The notes under the pieces were generated by a model, which was not told where the DNA came from, ran no database searches, and worked only from the letters and a program-made list of their open reading frames with translations. 64,000 nt of DNA from Siphonodentalium dalli (Eukaryota; Mollusca; Scaphopoda; Gadilida; Siphonodentaliidae): contig CP136067.1 of NCBI GenBank assembly GCA_032622095.1, forward strand, positions 96,214,707 to 96,278,706, given 5' to 3'. Of the stretch, positions 32,668-45,393 are shown in pieces. Made by a program: the position numbers and the translations under genes. Each line of letters starts with the position of its first letter. The stretch's first letter is position 1.

Positions 32668-35600
32668 AAGAAAAGATTGATCAAACAGGCGCAGGTGACC
32701 ATATCATACCTTTTTGGAAAGTTTGAAGACTTATATAGTGACGAAGCGAAGCGGAATTTAAATTTTCATCCCAGGTTGGATATTATTAAAAAGGAGGTCA
32801 CCATTGCTAATCACTGTTTATAATATTTCCATCAAATGTCACAGAAACAAAACATAAAATGAAAACTCTGCTTTGCATTATCACTAGATATATGCTCAAA
32901 CGTTCCAACAAGACATGAAGTATTATTCTACGGTTTGTTAATATTGAGTAATCTTGTCTTGAAAATTAACACTGAATTCCCCATTTCAATGTTGCCACTT
33001 TACTTCCTTAACGGTGTTCACACCTATTCATGGCTGATTTTTTTTCTTGCATATCTATTAGATGCTTTTGTATAATCTAACATGATTGAGCCAAAGAAGT
33101 TTCGTATGGAAAAGAATATTGAAGATATAAAAATATTTTTCATATATTTTCGAGGATTTAGAGTGTCATAAAATTAAGGGGGAGATCGAGTGACCAGTTT
33201 TCAATGGGGATTTCAATGCAAACCTCCACAGCAAAAGTTATATCTAAAGCAGTTGTCTGGGAAATAAAGTAACCACATCAATAAACAGATATAGCATTTA
33301 CCTGGCGGCTGGGCTAAGTAAATTTAAATTTTTTGTTTTAAATTCATTTTTAGCTCAACTTTACTTTGTAAAGTGTGAGCTATTGCCATGGCTTGGTATC
33401 CGTCGTCCGTGTGTGCGTGTGTATGTGTGTCTGTGTGTGATGCGTCGACAATTTCCTTTAGCACGGGCTACAGTTCGTACCTTTGGTCCAATTATTATGA
33501 AATTTGTCATGGATGTTGACATTGACATGTAGATGGGAACGAGTCATTTTGGGGTCATTCGGGAAAAAACATGTGCGCCAGTAGCCATCTTTGATTTCAA
33601 AATTCAATCCATTAGCACGGGCTACAGGCCGTACTGTTCATCTTATTGTCATGAAATTTGTCAAGGATGTTAATATTGACATGTAGATGGGAACGAGTAA
33701 TTTTGGGGTCAATCGGCCAAAAAACATGGCCGCCAGCAGCCATCTTTGATTTTACTCTTTGTATGACTAAATCATTTAGCACGGGCTACAGGTCGTACCT
33801 TTAGTCTGATCATCATGAAATTTGTCATGACTGTTGAAATTGGAATGTAGATGGGAACGAGTCATTTTGGGGTCATTCGGACAAAAAACATGGCCGCCAA
33901 CGGCCATCTTGGATTTCAAAATTTAATCCATTAGCACAGGCCACAGGTCGTACTGTTCGTCTGATCATCATGAAATTTGTCATGGATGTTAATATTGACA
34001 TGTAGATGGGAACGAGTAATTTTGGGGTCAATCGGCCAAAAAACATGGCCGCCAGCAGCCATCTTGGATTTTACTCTTTGTATGACTAAATTCTTTAGCA
34101 CGGGCTGCAGGTCGTACCTTTAGTCTGATCGTCATAAAATTTGTCATGGCTGTTGAAATTGGAATGTAGATGGGAACTAGTCATTTTGGGGGTCATTCGG
34201 AAAAAAAACATGGCCGCCAGCGGCCATCTTGGATTTCAAAATTCAATCCATTAGCACGGGCTACAGGTCGTACTGTTCATCTGATCATCAAGACATATGT
34301 CGTGGATGTTAATATTAACTTGTAGATGTGAACGAGTAATTTTGGGGTCATTCGGCCAAAAAACATGGCCGCTGGCAGCCATCTTAGATTTTACTCTTTG
34401 TATGACTAAATCCTTTAGCACGGGCTACAGGTCGTACCTTTAGTCTGATCATCATAAAATTTGTCATGGCTGTTTAAATTGACATGTAGATCGGAACGAG
34501 TCATTTTGGGGTTATTCGGCATTAAAACATGGCTGCCAGCGGCCATTTTGGATTCTACTCTTTGCATGACTAAAGCTATCAAATGTTTTTGAATTGTTGG
34601 AAAACATAGCCGCCAGCAACCATCTTAGATTTTACTTTTATATACATGTATATATATATCTTTTCATGTTGATAAACTAGTATTAGACATTCAACTTTCC
34701 ACATTCCTAATCACTCCATCGACAGTAACACATTAAATTATTTCCTTTCCAAGTTGAGCTACAGTGTCATTGACACTTTCATTAAGAAAAGATTGATCAA
34801 ACATTACAAGGCGCAGGTGACCATATCATACCTTTTTGGAAAGTTTGAAGACTTATATAGTGACGAAGCGAAGCGGAATTTAAATTTTCATCCCAGGTTG
34901 GATATTATTAAAAAGGAGGTCACCATTGCTAATCACTGTTTATAATATTTCCATCAAATGTCACAGAAACAAAACATAAAATGAAAACTCTGCTTTGCAT
35001 TATCACTAGATATATGCTCAAACATTCCAACAAGACATGAAGTATTATTCTACGGTTTGTTAATATTGAGTAATCTTGTCTTGAAAATTAACACTGAATT
35101 CCCCATTTCAATGTTGCCACTTTACCTCCTTAACGGTGTTCACACCTATTCATGGCTGATTTTTTTCTTGCATATCTATTAGATGCTTTTGTATAATCTA
35201 ACATGATTGAGCCAAAGAAGTTATGTATGGAAAAGAATATTGAAGATATAAAAATATTTTTCATATATTTTCGAGGATTTAGAGTGTCATAACATTAAGG
35301 GGGAGATCGAGTGACCAGTTTTGAATGGGGATTTCAATGCAAACCTCCACAGCAAAAGTTATATCTGAAGCAGTTGTCTGGGAAATAAAGTAACCATATC
35401 AATAAACAGATATAGCATTTACCTGGCGGCTGGGCTAAGTACATTTAAATTTTTTGTTTTAAATTCATTTTTAGCTCAACTTTACTTTGTAAAGTGTGAG
35501 CTATTGCCATGGCTTGGTATCCGTCGTCCGTGTGTGCGTGTGTATGTGTGCCTGTGTGTGATGCGTCAACAATTTCCTTTAGCACGGGCTACAGTTCGTA

Positions 35601-36210
35601 CCTTTGGTCCAATTATTATGAAATTTGTCATGGATGTTGACATTGACATGTAGATGGGAACGAGTCATTTTGGGGTCATTCGTAAAAAAAAACATGGCCG
35701 CCAGCAGCCATCTTTGATTTCAAAATTCAATCCAATAGCACGGGATACAGGCCGTACTGTTCATCTTATTGTCATGAAATTTGTCAAGGATGTTAATATT
35801 GACATGTAGATGGGAATGAGTAATTTTGGGGTCAATCGGCCAAAAAACATGGCCGCCAGCAGCCATCTTTGATTTTACTCTTTGTATGACTAAATCCTTT
35901 AGCACGGGCTACAGGTCGTACCTTTAGTCTGATCATCATGAAATTTGTCATGACTGTTTGGGGTCATTCGGACAAAAAACATGGCCGCCAACGGCCATCT
36001 TGGATTTCAAAATTTAATCCATTAGCACAGGCCACAGGTCGTACTGTTCGTCTGATCATCATGAAATTTGTCATGGATGTTAATATTGACATGTAGATGA
36101 GAACGAGTAATTTTGGGGTCATTCGGCCAAAAAACATGGTCGCCAGCAGCCATCTTGGATTTTACTCTTTGTATGACTAAATTCTTTAGCACGGGCTGCA
36201 GGTCGTACCT
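32200..36210 (+). repeat. ~2.12-kb tandem duplication of HINE 3' end, spacer and next HINE
   Basis: About 32200-34327 and 34328-36210 are the same sequence at an offset of 2116-2128 bp. The copied unit spans the 3' part of one HINE-like element, the 690-bp spacer (TTAAGAAAAGATTGATCAAA onward) and the 5' part of the next. Differences are few: a (TA)n length change of 16 bp, a CATTACAAGG-type 6-bp indel near 34804 and scattered substitutions. Unequal recombination between the ~190-bp units explains it simply. Confidence 0.85.
33349..34783 (+). mobile_element. HINE-like element 2, complete
   Basis: The 5' end TTTAGCTCAACTTTAC pairs with GTAAAGTGTGAGC just inside, followed by CTATTGCCATGGCTTGG, a GT-rich tract and about six ~190-bp core units. 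The 3' end is AAGTTGAGCTA (the inverse of the 5' end), then hairpin AGTGTCATTGACACT and TTCATT. A short 5' inverted repeat, a subterminal 3' counterpart, internal tandem repeats and a 3' hairpin are the hallmarks of Helentron-associated non-autonomous elements (HINE/DINE, and bivalve 'pearl' elements). It has no coding capacity, so it would need a Rep/Helicase from elsewhere. Confidence 0.7.
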
Positions 36211-37749
36211 TTAGTCTGATCATCATAAAATTTGTCATGGATATTAACAATGACATGTAGATGGGAACGAGTAATTTGGGGTCATTCGGCCAAAAAGCAT
36301 GGTCGCCAGCAGCCATCTTGAATTTTACTCTTTGTATGACTAAATCCTTTAGCACGGGCTACAGGTCCTACTTTTAGTCTGATCATCATAAAATTTGTCA
36401 AGAATGTTAATATTGACATGTAGATGGGAACGAGTCATTTTGGGGTCATTTGGCCAAAAAACATGGCCGCCAGCAGCCATCTTGGATTTTACTCTTTGTA
36501 TGACTAAATCCTTTAGCACGGGCTACAGGTCGTACCTTTAGTGTGATCATCATAAAATTTGTCATGGCTGTCGAAATTGGAATGTAGATGGGAACGAGTC
36601 ATTTTGGGGTCATTCGGACAAAAAACATGGCCGCCAGCGGCCATCTTGGATTTCAAAATTGAATCCATTAGCACAGGCCACAGGTCGTACTGTTAGTCTG
36701 ATCATCATGAAATTTGTCATGGATGATAATATTGACATGTAGATGGGAACGATTAATTTTGGGGTCATTCGGCCAAAAAACATGGCCGCCAGTAGCCATC
36801 TTGGATTTTACTCTTTGTATGACTAAATCCTTTAGCACGGGCTGCATGTTGTACCTTTAGTCTGATCATCATAAGATTTGTCATGGATGTTAACAATGCC
36901 ATGTAGATGAGAACGAGTTATTTTGGGGTCATTCGGCCAAAAAAACATGGTCGCCAGCAGCCATCTTGGATTTTACTCTTTGTATGACTAAATCCTTTAG
37001 CACGGGCTACAGGTCCTACTTTTAGTCTGATCATCATAAAATTTGTCAAGAATGTTAATAATGACATGTAGATGGGAACGAGTCATTTTGGGGTCATTCG
37101 TCCAAAAAACATGGCCGCCAGCAGCCATCTTGGATTTTACTCTTCTTCGTATCACTAAATACTTTAGCACGGGCTACAGGTCGTACCTTTAGTCTGATTA
37201 TCATAAAATTTGTCATGGCTGTTGAAATTGGAATGTAAATGGGAATGAGTCATTTGGGGTCATTCGGACAAACAACATGGCCACCAGCAGCCATCTTGGA
37301 TTTCAAAATTTAATCCATTAGCATGGGCCACAGGTCGTACTGTTCGTCTGATAATCATGAAATTTGTCCGGATGTTAATATTGACATGTAGATGGGACGA
37401 GTCATTTTTGGGTCATTCGGCTAAAAAACATGGTCGCCAGCAGCCATCTTGGATTTTACTCTTTGTATGACTAAATTCTTTAGCATGGGCTACAGGGCGT
37501 ACCTTTAGTCTGATCGTCATAAAATTTGTCATGTATGTTAACGATGACATGTAGATGGGAACAACTCATTTTGGGGTCATTCGGTGGATAATATGGCCGC
37601 CAGCAGCCATCTTGGATTTTACTTTTCTCTTCATGTCTATAAACTAGTATTAGACATTCAACTTTCCACATTCCTAATCGCTCCATTGACTTAATACATT
37701 AAATTATTCCCTTTCCAAGTTGAGCTACAGTGTCATTGACACTTTCATT
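35469..37749 (+). mobile_element. HINE-like element 3, complete, ~11 core units
   Basis: Same ends as element 2 and a longer core array. Core units alternate between two subtypes, one with TTGGATTTTACTCTTTGTAT and one with TTGGATTTCAAAATT, in a near-regular pattern. Each is about 190 bp and carries TTTGTCATGG and GACATGTAGATGGGAACGAG. Open frames of 60-80 codons recur per unit on the minus strand but break at indels and are repeat shadows. Confidence 0.7.
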
Positions 37750-38943
37750 GATAATTATTTTCTTCAGTTACAACTCTTGACCTACTTTTGAAATATAAAA
37801 AAATTTTGTAAAATAAAAACAAAATACACCAACCTTCCAATGTAACAAACTGCAAGCCGGTTCGCCAGAAAAAAATGTATTTTTTTCAATAGAGCAGAAA
37901 GTCCCTCCAAGAATTATTTGCAGCTCTGTAACTTTTTCTGCGGATATTTGCATGGAAATGACCTCATTAAACTGCATTAAAGGCCTAATTTATGTGTCAA
38001 CTGTCATTTTTTTTCCAGCTGTATAATACTGGTGTAAGATGATGTTGTAAAAATGTTGTAACTACAGTTTAGAAGGATCAGAGGACCCTGAGTTTTTTCC
38101 TTCACGTTTGCAACGTGTGTCACATTTTGTGGCAATGGATTGTCAAATTTCATAGTAAATATTGGGGTCCCCTGTTCCTTAATGCATTTTAATGATGTAA
38201 TGTACTCATGGTTCCAATGATGTAATGTACTCATGGGTTCCATTTTTATTCCCAAAACTTCATTTTCATTTTGTTCATCTGGTGTATCCTGAAACAAATC
38301 TGAAAGTTCAAAATTAAAGATGGTCTATCCCCTGGACCCTTCCTATAACAAGTTTTAGGGTATAAAAATGATATATCTGGGTATAAAATAATATATCTGA
38401 ATCGAAGACCCTGTCTGGAAATGCTTCTATCAATTAATATTGGAGCATATCAAGCGGGAGAAATATATCTTGTTGGCACTTTCCATCAAGGCAAAATTAA
38501 GATATTTTGCTCTACAACTTCAGGAATACACCACTGTATTGTGCCTTTATAGACAAATATTATGCCCAATCTTCAGTTTGTCAGTGTTTTATTCACAGAA
38601 AAAAAGTTATTTGTAGTTTTGTAATTATTGCCCATAATCATATTTTGAAAACAACACACTTATGGTAGGACTCGCGATGCCCCATTCACACCAAAGTGAT
38701 GTTTTCACCTACTGTGTTCTTCATTGTACAATGTACACTGTGTTCACTCAAATATACACTATTGAAATCCAATCTTCCATGAAAATTCTCTGCTTGTATC
38801 TATTACTTTATTTGTGTACAATCTTAAATGAGAACAAGGATGTGACTAGGAACATTACTAGTATGTATTCTAAAAGCAAGGCATCTGTTTGACAGTGCAT
38901 TTATTTTGAGATATAGATGTTCGTTTTCTCTTACCTGGTTTAA
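37750..38943. other. Non-HINE interval, possible exon on minus strand
   Basis: Unlike its surroundings this interval lacks the ~190-bp repeats. It contains an 18-bp direct repeat (GATGTAATGTACTCATGG at 38194 and 38219). The 3' part (38300-38940) has no feature I recognise. The minus-strand frame at 38004-38288 is listed separately. Confidence 0.4.
38004..38288 (-). CDS. Candidate internal exon, unknown protein
   Basis: On the minus strand a pyrimidine-rich stretch and TTTCAG (acceptor at 38289-38290) precede GATACACCAGATG. This opens a frame DTPDEQNENEVLGIKMEPM that stays open for about 95 codons. The composition (acidic start, mixed middle) looks more protein-like than other frames here, and IKME fits the psi-K-x-E sumoylation consensus. 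No clear donor was found. GT words occur near 38112 and 38100 but are weak. I recognise no domain, and it could be a chance frame. Confidence 0.2.
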   Translation of the reverse strand, partial: DTPDEQNENEVLGIKMEPMSTLHHWNHEYITSLKCIKEQGTPIFTMKFDNPLPQNVTHVANVKEKTQGPLILLNCSYNIFTTSSYTSIIQLEKK

Positions 38944-39525
38944 AGGGGTACTGTACGCCAAATGTTGTTGTTGGTTTCTATAGTCTCCGAGTCGGAGAAT
39001 AAGGTAACAATTTTTTCATTATTTGAAAGTCTGTTGAGTACGAAGTAGTGTTACGGATGACAAATTTACCGGAATGCAAAAATACAAATTGTCGTTGTCG
39101 AGTAATTTTTGTACAGTTTTCAACCAAATGAATCAAATAAAAGTTATATTATAGGCATACTAGTCCCATATAATCATTTAAGTTATTGTATCGTCGCTAG
39201 TCAGTGAGTGGCTTGATGTTCTCCCCGTATCATCATAATATTTTAAGCGATCGTGTGTGCGATCGGTTTAACAATCCAGTAACCCTCAATTACTTTGTTT
39301 GATTACGAAAATTCGTAATTTAATTGACGCCATTTTATGGCTCCAGTCATAAATTCAATTTATATCAAATTATTAACTTTTAAATTATTAAATTTTAAGA
39401 TAGCCTATTAACCTGAGCGTTTACAGAATACATCTTCGACTCAAATTACTTATGTTTCTATATATTATCGATATTAGATCGTTGTTGTCACCGGAAATTT
39501 AATGAAAATGGCGTACAGTACCCCT
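38944..39525 (-). mobile_element. MITE-2, 582 bp
   Basis: TTAA on both sides (38940-38943 and 39526-39529). Ends AGGGGTACTGTACGCCA and TGGCGTACAGTACCCCT. The body runs in the opposite orientation to the 26204 copy: GTTGTTGTTGGTTTCTATAG at the left, CACCGGAAATTTAATGAAAA at the right. It carries a ~30-bp insertion-like difference (GCGATCGTGTGTGCGATCG near 39247-39265), which is itself palindromic. Confidence 0.9.
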
Positions 39526-39529
39526 TTAA

Positions 39530-39871
39530 TCTTTATTACCATCAGGTAGGTAGAATTATAAACATGAGTTTCTAAATATACACATCATTGTTATTTGGGG
39601 AGATTTTTATTGGAGCGGATGTCAAGACTTGAAATAATTTAGGAGTTCTTCTTTTTACAAGCTGCCGTTATGAGAGGCTCAACATTCTCAGTCTGTCAAT
39701 TCATTCCATCTGATGATTGAAAACAAATTCACATGCTGTGTATATGGTCATAGTTCAAAAAAATTAATTTCATTCATATCTATTCCAAAAAAATGTTTTC
39801 ACTGATGAATTGACCAGAGGGTGAATTTAGTGATGCTAGTCAACTATACGGTTCAAATGAATTATGGACTA
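39530..39871. other. Spacer with a 25-bp match to the 61-kb nested palindrome
   Basis: Around 39812-39836 reads CAGAGGGTGAATTTAGTGATGCTA-type sequence, the same word that is repeated four times in alternating orientation at 61228-61422. Otherwise nothing was recognised. Confidence 0.5.
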
Positions 39872-41613
39872 TTTTTAGCTCAACTTTGTAAGTTTGAGCT
39901 ATTGCCATGGGTTGGCGTCCGTGTGTGCGTGTGTCCCTCAACAATTTCCTTTGGCGCGGGCTACAGGTCGTATCTTTGGCCTGATCTTTATGAAATTTGT
40001 CATGAATGTTGACATTGACATGTAGATAGGAAACAAGTCATTTTGGGGTCATTCGGCCAAAAAACATGGCCGCTGGTGGCCATCTTGGATTTCAAATTTG
40101 AATCCATTGGTGTGGGTTACAGGCCGTACTGTTTGTGTGATCATCATAAAATTTGTCATGAATGTTGACATTTACATGTAGATGGGAACGAGTTATTTTA
40201 GGATCATTCGGCCAAATAACGGCCATCTTGGATTTTACTCTTTGCATCACTAAATCCTTTGACACATCCTACAGACCACATCTCTGATTGGAACGAGTCG
40301 TTTGGCACAACCTACAGACCACATACCTGATCCGATCATTATGAAACTTGTCATGAATGTTGATATTGACATGTAGATGGGAACGAGTCATTTTGGGGGT
40401 CATTCAGCCAAAAAACATGGCCGCTGGTGGTCATCTTGGATTTCAAAATTTAATCCGTTTAAATATATGTCATATTATATACCATCTGAAACAAGAAGCT
40501 CAAAAACATTGTATCATAAACTTATTTGGTGTAATAAACTGTGAACATGTTTTTGTTGAGTTACTGACGTGTTTTGTGCTTAAGTTTCATCTGTAGTGCA
40601 AAAGTGAATTATTTTCAATGGAGGGGGAATAACTAAATCTTAAAGATAGAGTTATTCCCCTTCCATTGAAAGTCCATTTTTAATGTTTGAATTCTGTTGC
40701 ATTCTGTGAGCCATAACAGGGGGGATCTTTCTATGATTTCATCTGTTTTCTATTTCTCGATGGGCATCTTCAGGAACACAGATGTTCCAAATGGTGATGA
40801 ATTTTAATCATATTTTATGGCACTGATTGTTATTAAAACCATATATCAAGGCACTATAACAAAAAATAATTGGTGACTCGAAAATTAAGTGGGCCGTTAA
40901 CTATTCTACACTAAATGTATTCTCCCAATCAGTTTTAAAATTATACATTGGAAGGATCTATTATTCATCTGGAGGGTTTAAATAAGATGACCGATAATAA
41001 AAGTGCAGAAGGATCCCTATTTACCGGAGGGAAATGTTCAGATAATAAGACCTATGGTCTATTATCTGAACATTTTAATGGATGAATGAGTTTATTGCTA
41101 ACCACGAATTGACATGGAACATACACACAATTATACATATATACAAAAGCACCGAAGTAAAATAAATACACATGCATTTTATATACATTCAAAAAAATAT
41201 ATATACTGGTAACTCAACACCGCTACTCACAATTGTGAGCAGATATTGATCTTGCACCGTCCATACTTCACACCCACATCAAAATTCCAAGGAGAATAAA
41301 TTGTGTCCCTCTGTGCAATCAAAAGTGATGTGGTTAAAGAGGTGCAATTTGGTGAGCTATTATTCTAGATTGGAGCCATCGATTATTTCTTAAATTCATT
41401 ATAAAACATGGCTGCCAGCAGCCATCTTGGATTTCAAATTTGAATCCATCCACACACATTTATTGGTGAAATGTTTGAAATGAAATCATTTCATCTACAC
41501 AATACAAGACCTTTACTGTAACTATTTGGCTTTCCTTCTTTATATTCTATCCATTGCTCAGCAAAAAATAAACTCCTTCCAAAGTTGAGCTAGTGTGTCA
41601 TTGACACTTTCAT
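39872..41613 (+). mobile_element. HINE-like element 4, interrupted by MITE-3
   Basis: The 5' end TTTAGCTCAACTTTG is followed by CTATTGCCATGGGTTGG and three core units to about 40455. Then MITE-3 (40455-40893) and unrelated sequence intervene. A core fragment (CATGGCTGCCAGCAGCCATC, about 41404) and the family's 3' end (AAGTTGAGCTAGTGTGTCAT then TGACACTTTCAT) close it. The more diverged core units suggest it is older than elements 2 and 3. Confidence 0.6.
40455..40893 (+). mobile_element. MITE-3, copy 2
   Basis: Forward counterpart of 23845-24215. Its 3' end is TCGAAAATTAAGTG. It differs by an internal hairpin at 40614-40670, GGAGGGGGAATAACT facing AGTTATTCCCCTTCC, where the other copy has a single arm. 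This suggests a local inverted duplication within the element. Confidence 0.7.
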
Positions 41614-42171
41614 CTCTCTCGTAAAAAGTTACCCCTATTAGACCCCTTTGGTGCCATCTAGATGGTCCCCTGTGAATTTCTATAGAACACAGACAGACAG
41701 ACAGACATTCGCAAATATAGATATAGATATATCTCGTTATAGATATAGATATATCTACGTTAATTTTTTTTAATTCGAGCATATATCTTAACCATACACT
41801 ATCATTTCAAATTTGCCACCATTAGTTTATGCCAGCACCGCCAGTGCAACCTTTTGTTGGTACATGGTTCACATTTGAAAAGACGCAGCCCAATTTCGAA
41901 TTTGGTCACAGTCCGACGATTTTTCATGGAGTTATGCCCATTTTTCAACTTAGAAATTGCTGTTTTCGTGTCCGGACGGTAACTTGAACAATATTCAAAA
42001 GAATTTATTGATATTTGGTATGCAGTTCACATTTGAGAAGACAGTCAGACCAAGTTTGAATTTGGTCACGTTCCCATGATTTTTCAGAATTATGCCCCTT
42101 TTTCGAATAACACCTCATTCCGGGGGACATGGGGCATGAAACCTTTTATTCGACATGATCACTGGTGAATG
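41614..42171. repeat. Microsatellite and a ~170-bp duplicated segment
   Basis: (GACA)n at 41692-41706, then (GATATA)n with palindromic TATAGATATAGATATATCTA (41714-41756). From about 41860, two diverged units share GGTTCACATTTGA/AGTTCACATTTGA, AGAC, TTTGAATTTGGTCAC and ATTATGCCC. No gene was seen. Confidence 0.55.
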
Positions 42172-42376
42172 TACAGTAATGCCATAAATAATCGACTCCA
42201 TAACCACAGCATAATTATGGGTAACCTCTCAGTATTTAGTCAGAAATATGGCTTGTTGCCATTCATCGGAAAGCTTTCAGATGAATGGCAACAAGCCATA
42301 TTTCCGACTAAATCCTGAAAAGTTACCCATAATTCTGCTGTGGTTAAAGATTCAATCATTCAGGGCGTTGCTGAAC
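42172..42376. mobile_element. Palindromic Tc1/mariner-like MITE, copy 2
   Basis: The left end TACAGTAATGCCATAAATAA is intact and the right end is decayed (CAGGGCGTTGCTGA). The centre GGAAAGCTTTC differs from copy 1. Shared arms include TTGTTGCCATTCATC and its inverse. Confidence 0.85.
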
Positions 42377-42594
42377 TAACTTGAAATAACTTTTTGTGAA
42401 TGAAAATAAATAAAAACCAACACATTAATATCTCCATTATTCTCATTATCTCATGCTATGATGACTGATAGAATGGTTTGGTAAGAAGTATTACACAATC
42501 TGAACACCATGCATGGGTGCAATTATTTTCAGGAAAAATGTTATCACCGGGTTTGTAACCGAACTAATTCAATTTGTGTTTCAGAATATCTTAA

Positions 42595-43237
42595 AGGGGT
42601 ACTGTACGCAAAGATAGGCGATTTTTTTATTTACTCCCATTGAAATAACTTTCAAGTTAGATTGTGTTCGTGTTATATGAGTTTCGTATAAACCTAATTT
42701 AGCGAAGAAAATATTGATCTTGGAAACAAAAATATTACGATTTCAAACTACACGCCATGTTTTTGACCTTCACCGGAGAAGACGCAGGTCGCAGGAAGAA
42801 CCGGAAGTTCATTGCTCACAGCTTCGATTGATGCATTCCATATCTTCCATCGAACAATCTCACTCCCTATAAAATACTTGACGCTTTATGACTCTTGTTT
42901 CTTTCTCCTTTTTTCCGAATCGGTTATAACGGGTCTTCTTTTGCAGGTAAAATGTTTTGTTTGCAACTCAATAATGTTCGCGAACGGCCGTCGATAAAAG
43001 ACACGCAACATATGCGATTTCAAGAACGGTAACTCGTAATGGCATAATTCTCCATTTTATGACTCCAGCCATAAATGAATTTATATTAAATAATTCAATT
43101 TTACTTTTACGATAGCCTGTTAACCGGAACGTTTTCAGTAGACATCGTCGACTCAAATTAGTTATTTTATAATATAATATTCATATTAGATCGCTATTGT
43201 CACCCGGAATTTATTGAAATTGGGGTACAGTACCCCT
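42595..43237 (+). mobile_element. MITE-2, diverged subtype, 643 bp
   Basis: Left flank TTAA (42591-42594), ends AGGGGTACTGTACGC and GGGTACAGTACCCCT, right TTAA lost. The first half (to about 43010) is unlike other MITE-2 copies, while the right half has ATTTTATGACTCCAGCCATA, GATAGCCTGTTAACC and CACCCGGAATTTATTG. It is therefore a chimaeric or deeply diverged subtype. Confidence 0.8.
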
Positions 43238-43604
43238 GCTTGAATAACACATACCACAGTTGGAGTCACCTGGCATTCAATATTTTCTATTTTTCAGACT
43301 CAGAGTGTGAAACTCCTCAGTGTCTGACCATAACGGTTGACGAATCTCAATGAAATTTGGTATGAGCTACTGTGAGGGCAATCAATTGAGCGTTCAATTG
43401 TTTTTTTTCTTCTGGTTTTCTGTTCTAGTATTATTCATCTTTGTTTATTTGGGAGTATTGGTTTTTTGTCCATATCTCCACCAACGAATATAGGAGAAGT
43501 CGGCCCCGCGCGAAGTCGGTCCCATTCAAGGATGGCCCCGTGCGAAGATGGTCTCATACAAAGATGGCTCCAGAGAAGTCGGCCCCATATATAACAGAAC
43601 CATT
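43238..43604. repeat. Segment repeated at 45990-46210, plus GAAGTCGGCCCC tandem words
   Basis: GGTTGACGAATCTCAATGAA, GGCAATCAATTGAGCGTTCA and ATTGAATATTTTCTATTTTTCAG-like words recur around 45990-46210. At 43496-43595 is a short array of GAAGTCGGCCCCGCGCGAAG-type units. A matching inverted block lies at 45930-45985 (GGGGCCGACTTCTCTGGGG). These inverted blocks flank HINE-like element 5. Confidence 0.6.
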
Positions 43605-45393
43605 GTTAGCTCAACTTTACTTTGTAAAGTTTGAGCTATTGCCATGGCTTTGTCGTACGTTGTCTGTGTGCGTAAGTCGTCAACAATGCAAGCTTCAGGT
43701 CGTACCTTTGGTCGGATCATTATGAAATTTGTCATCAACATTCAGACCAGAATAATTAATTTTGGGGTCATTCGGAAAATAAACATGGCCGCCAGTGGCC
43801 ATCTTGGATTTCAAAATTCATTCCATTAGCACGGGCTACAGGCCGTACTGTTTGTCTGATCATCATGAAATTTGTCATGGATGTTAATGTTGACATGTAG
43901 ATGGGAACGAGTAATTTTGGGGTCATTCGGCCCAAAAACATGGCTGCCAGCTGCCATCTTGGATTTTACTCTTTGTATGACTAAATTCTTTAGCACGGGC
44001 TGCAGGTCGTACTTTTAGTCTGATCATCATAAAATTTGTCAAGGATGTTAATAATCACATGTAGATGGGAACGAGTCATTTTGGGGTCATTCGACCAAAA
44101 AACATGGCGCCAGCAGCCATCTTGGATTTTACTCTTTGTATGACTAAATCCTTTAGCACGAGCTACAGGTTGTGCCTTTAGTCTGATTATCATAAAATTT
44201 GTCATGGCTGTTGAAATTGGAATTTAGATGGGAACGAGTCATTTTGGGGTCATTCGGACAAAAAACATGGCCGCCAGCAGCCATCTTGGATTTCAAAATT
44301 TAATCCATTAGCACGGGCCACAGGTCGTACTGTTTGTCTGATCATCATGAAATTTGTCATGGAAGATAATATTGACATGTAGATGGGAACGAGTAATTTT
44401 GGGGTCATTCGGCCAAAAACATGGCCGCCAGCAGCCTTCGTGGATTTTACTCTTTGTATGACTAAATTCTTTAGCACGGGCTACAGGTCGTACCATTAGT
44501 CTGATCATCATAAAATTTGTCATGGATGTTAACAATGAATGTAGATGGGAACGAGTAATTTTGGGGTCATTCGGCCAAAAAACATGGTCGCCAGCAGCCA
44601 TCTTGGATTTTAGTCTTTGTATGACTAAATCCTTTAGCACGGGCTACAGGTCGTACCTTTAGTCTGATCATCATAAAATTTGTCGTGAATGTTAATAATG
44701 ACATGTACATGTAGATGGGAACGAGTCATTTTGGGGTAATTCGGTCAAAAAACATGGCTGCCAGCAGCCATCTTGGATTTTACTCTTTGTATGACTAAAT
44801 CCTTTAGCACGGGCTACAGGTCGTACATTTAGTCTGATCATCATAAAATTTGTCATGGCTGTTGAAATTGGAATGTAGATGGGAACGGGTCATTTTGGGG
44901 TCATTCGGACAAAAAACATGGCCGCCAGCAACCATCTTGCATTAAAAAATTTAATCCATTAGCACGGGCGACAGTTCGTACTGTTCGTCTGATCATCGTG
45001 AAATTTGTCACGAATGTTAATAATGACATGTAGATGGGAATGAGTCATTTTGGGGTTATTCGGCCAAAAAACATGGCCACCAGCAGCCATCTTGGATTTT
45101 ACTCTTTGTATGACTAAATTCTTTAGCATGGGCTACAGGTCGTACCTTTAATCTGATCGTCATAAAATTTGTCATTGATGTTAACTATGACATGTAGATG
45201 GGAATGACTCATTTTGGGGTCATTCGTCCGAAAACATGGCCGCCAGCAGCCATCTTGGATTTTACTTTTCTCTTCATGTCTATAAACTAGTATTAGACAT
45301 TCAGCTTTCCACATTACTAATCGCTCCATTGACTGTAATACATTAAATTATTCCCTTTCCAAGTTGAGCTACAGTGTCATTGACACTTTCATT
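43605..45393 (+). mobile_element. HINE-like element 5, complete, ~8 core units
   Basis: The 5' end TTAGCTCAACTTTACTTTG pairs with GTAAAGTTTGAGC. The core comprises about eight ~190-bp units. The 3' end is AAGTTGAGCTACAGTGTCAT then TGACACTTTCATT. One unit has lost a base in the GCCGCC word (GGCGCCAGCAGCC near 44105), and several carry small deletions. Confidence 0.7.

Noticed and set aside
35720-37686. Recurrent 60-110-codon minus-strand frames in HINE cores (also 43.9-45.3 kb)
   Set aside because: They repeat with the ~190-bp unit, break at indels and differ in frame from unit to unit.
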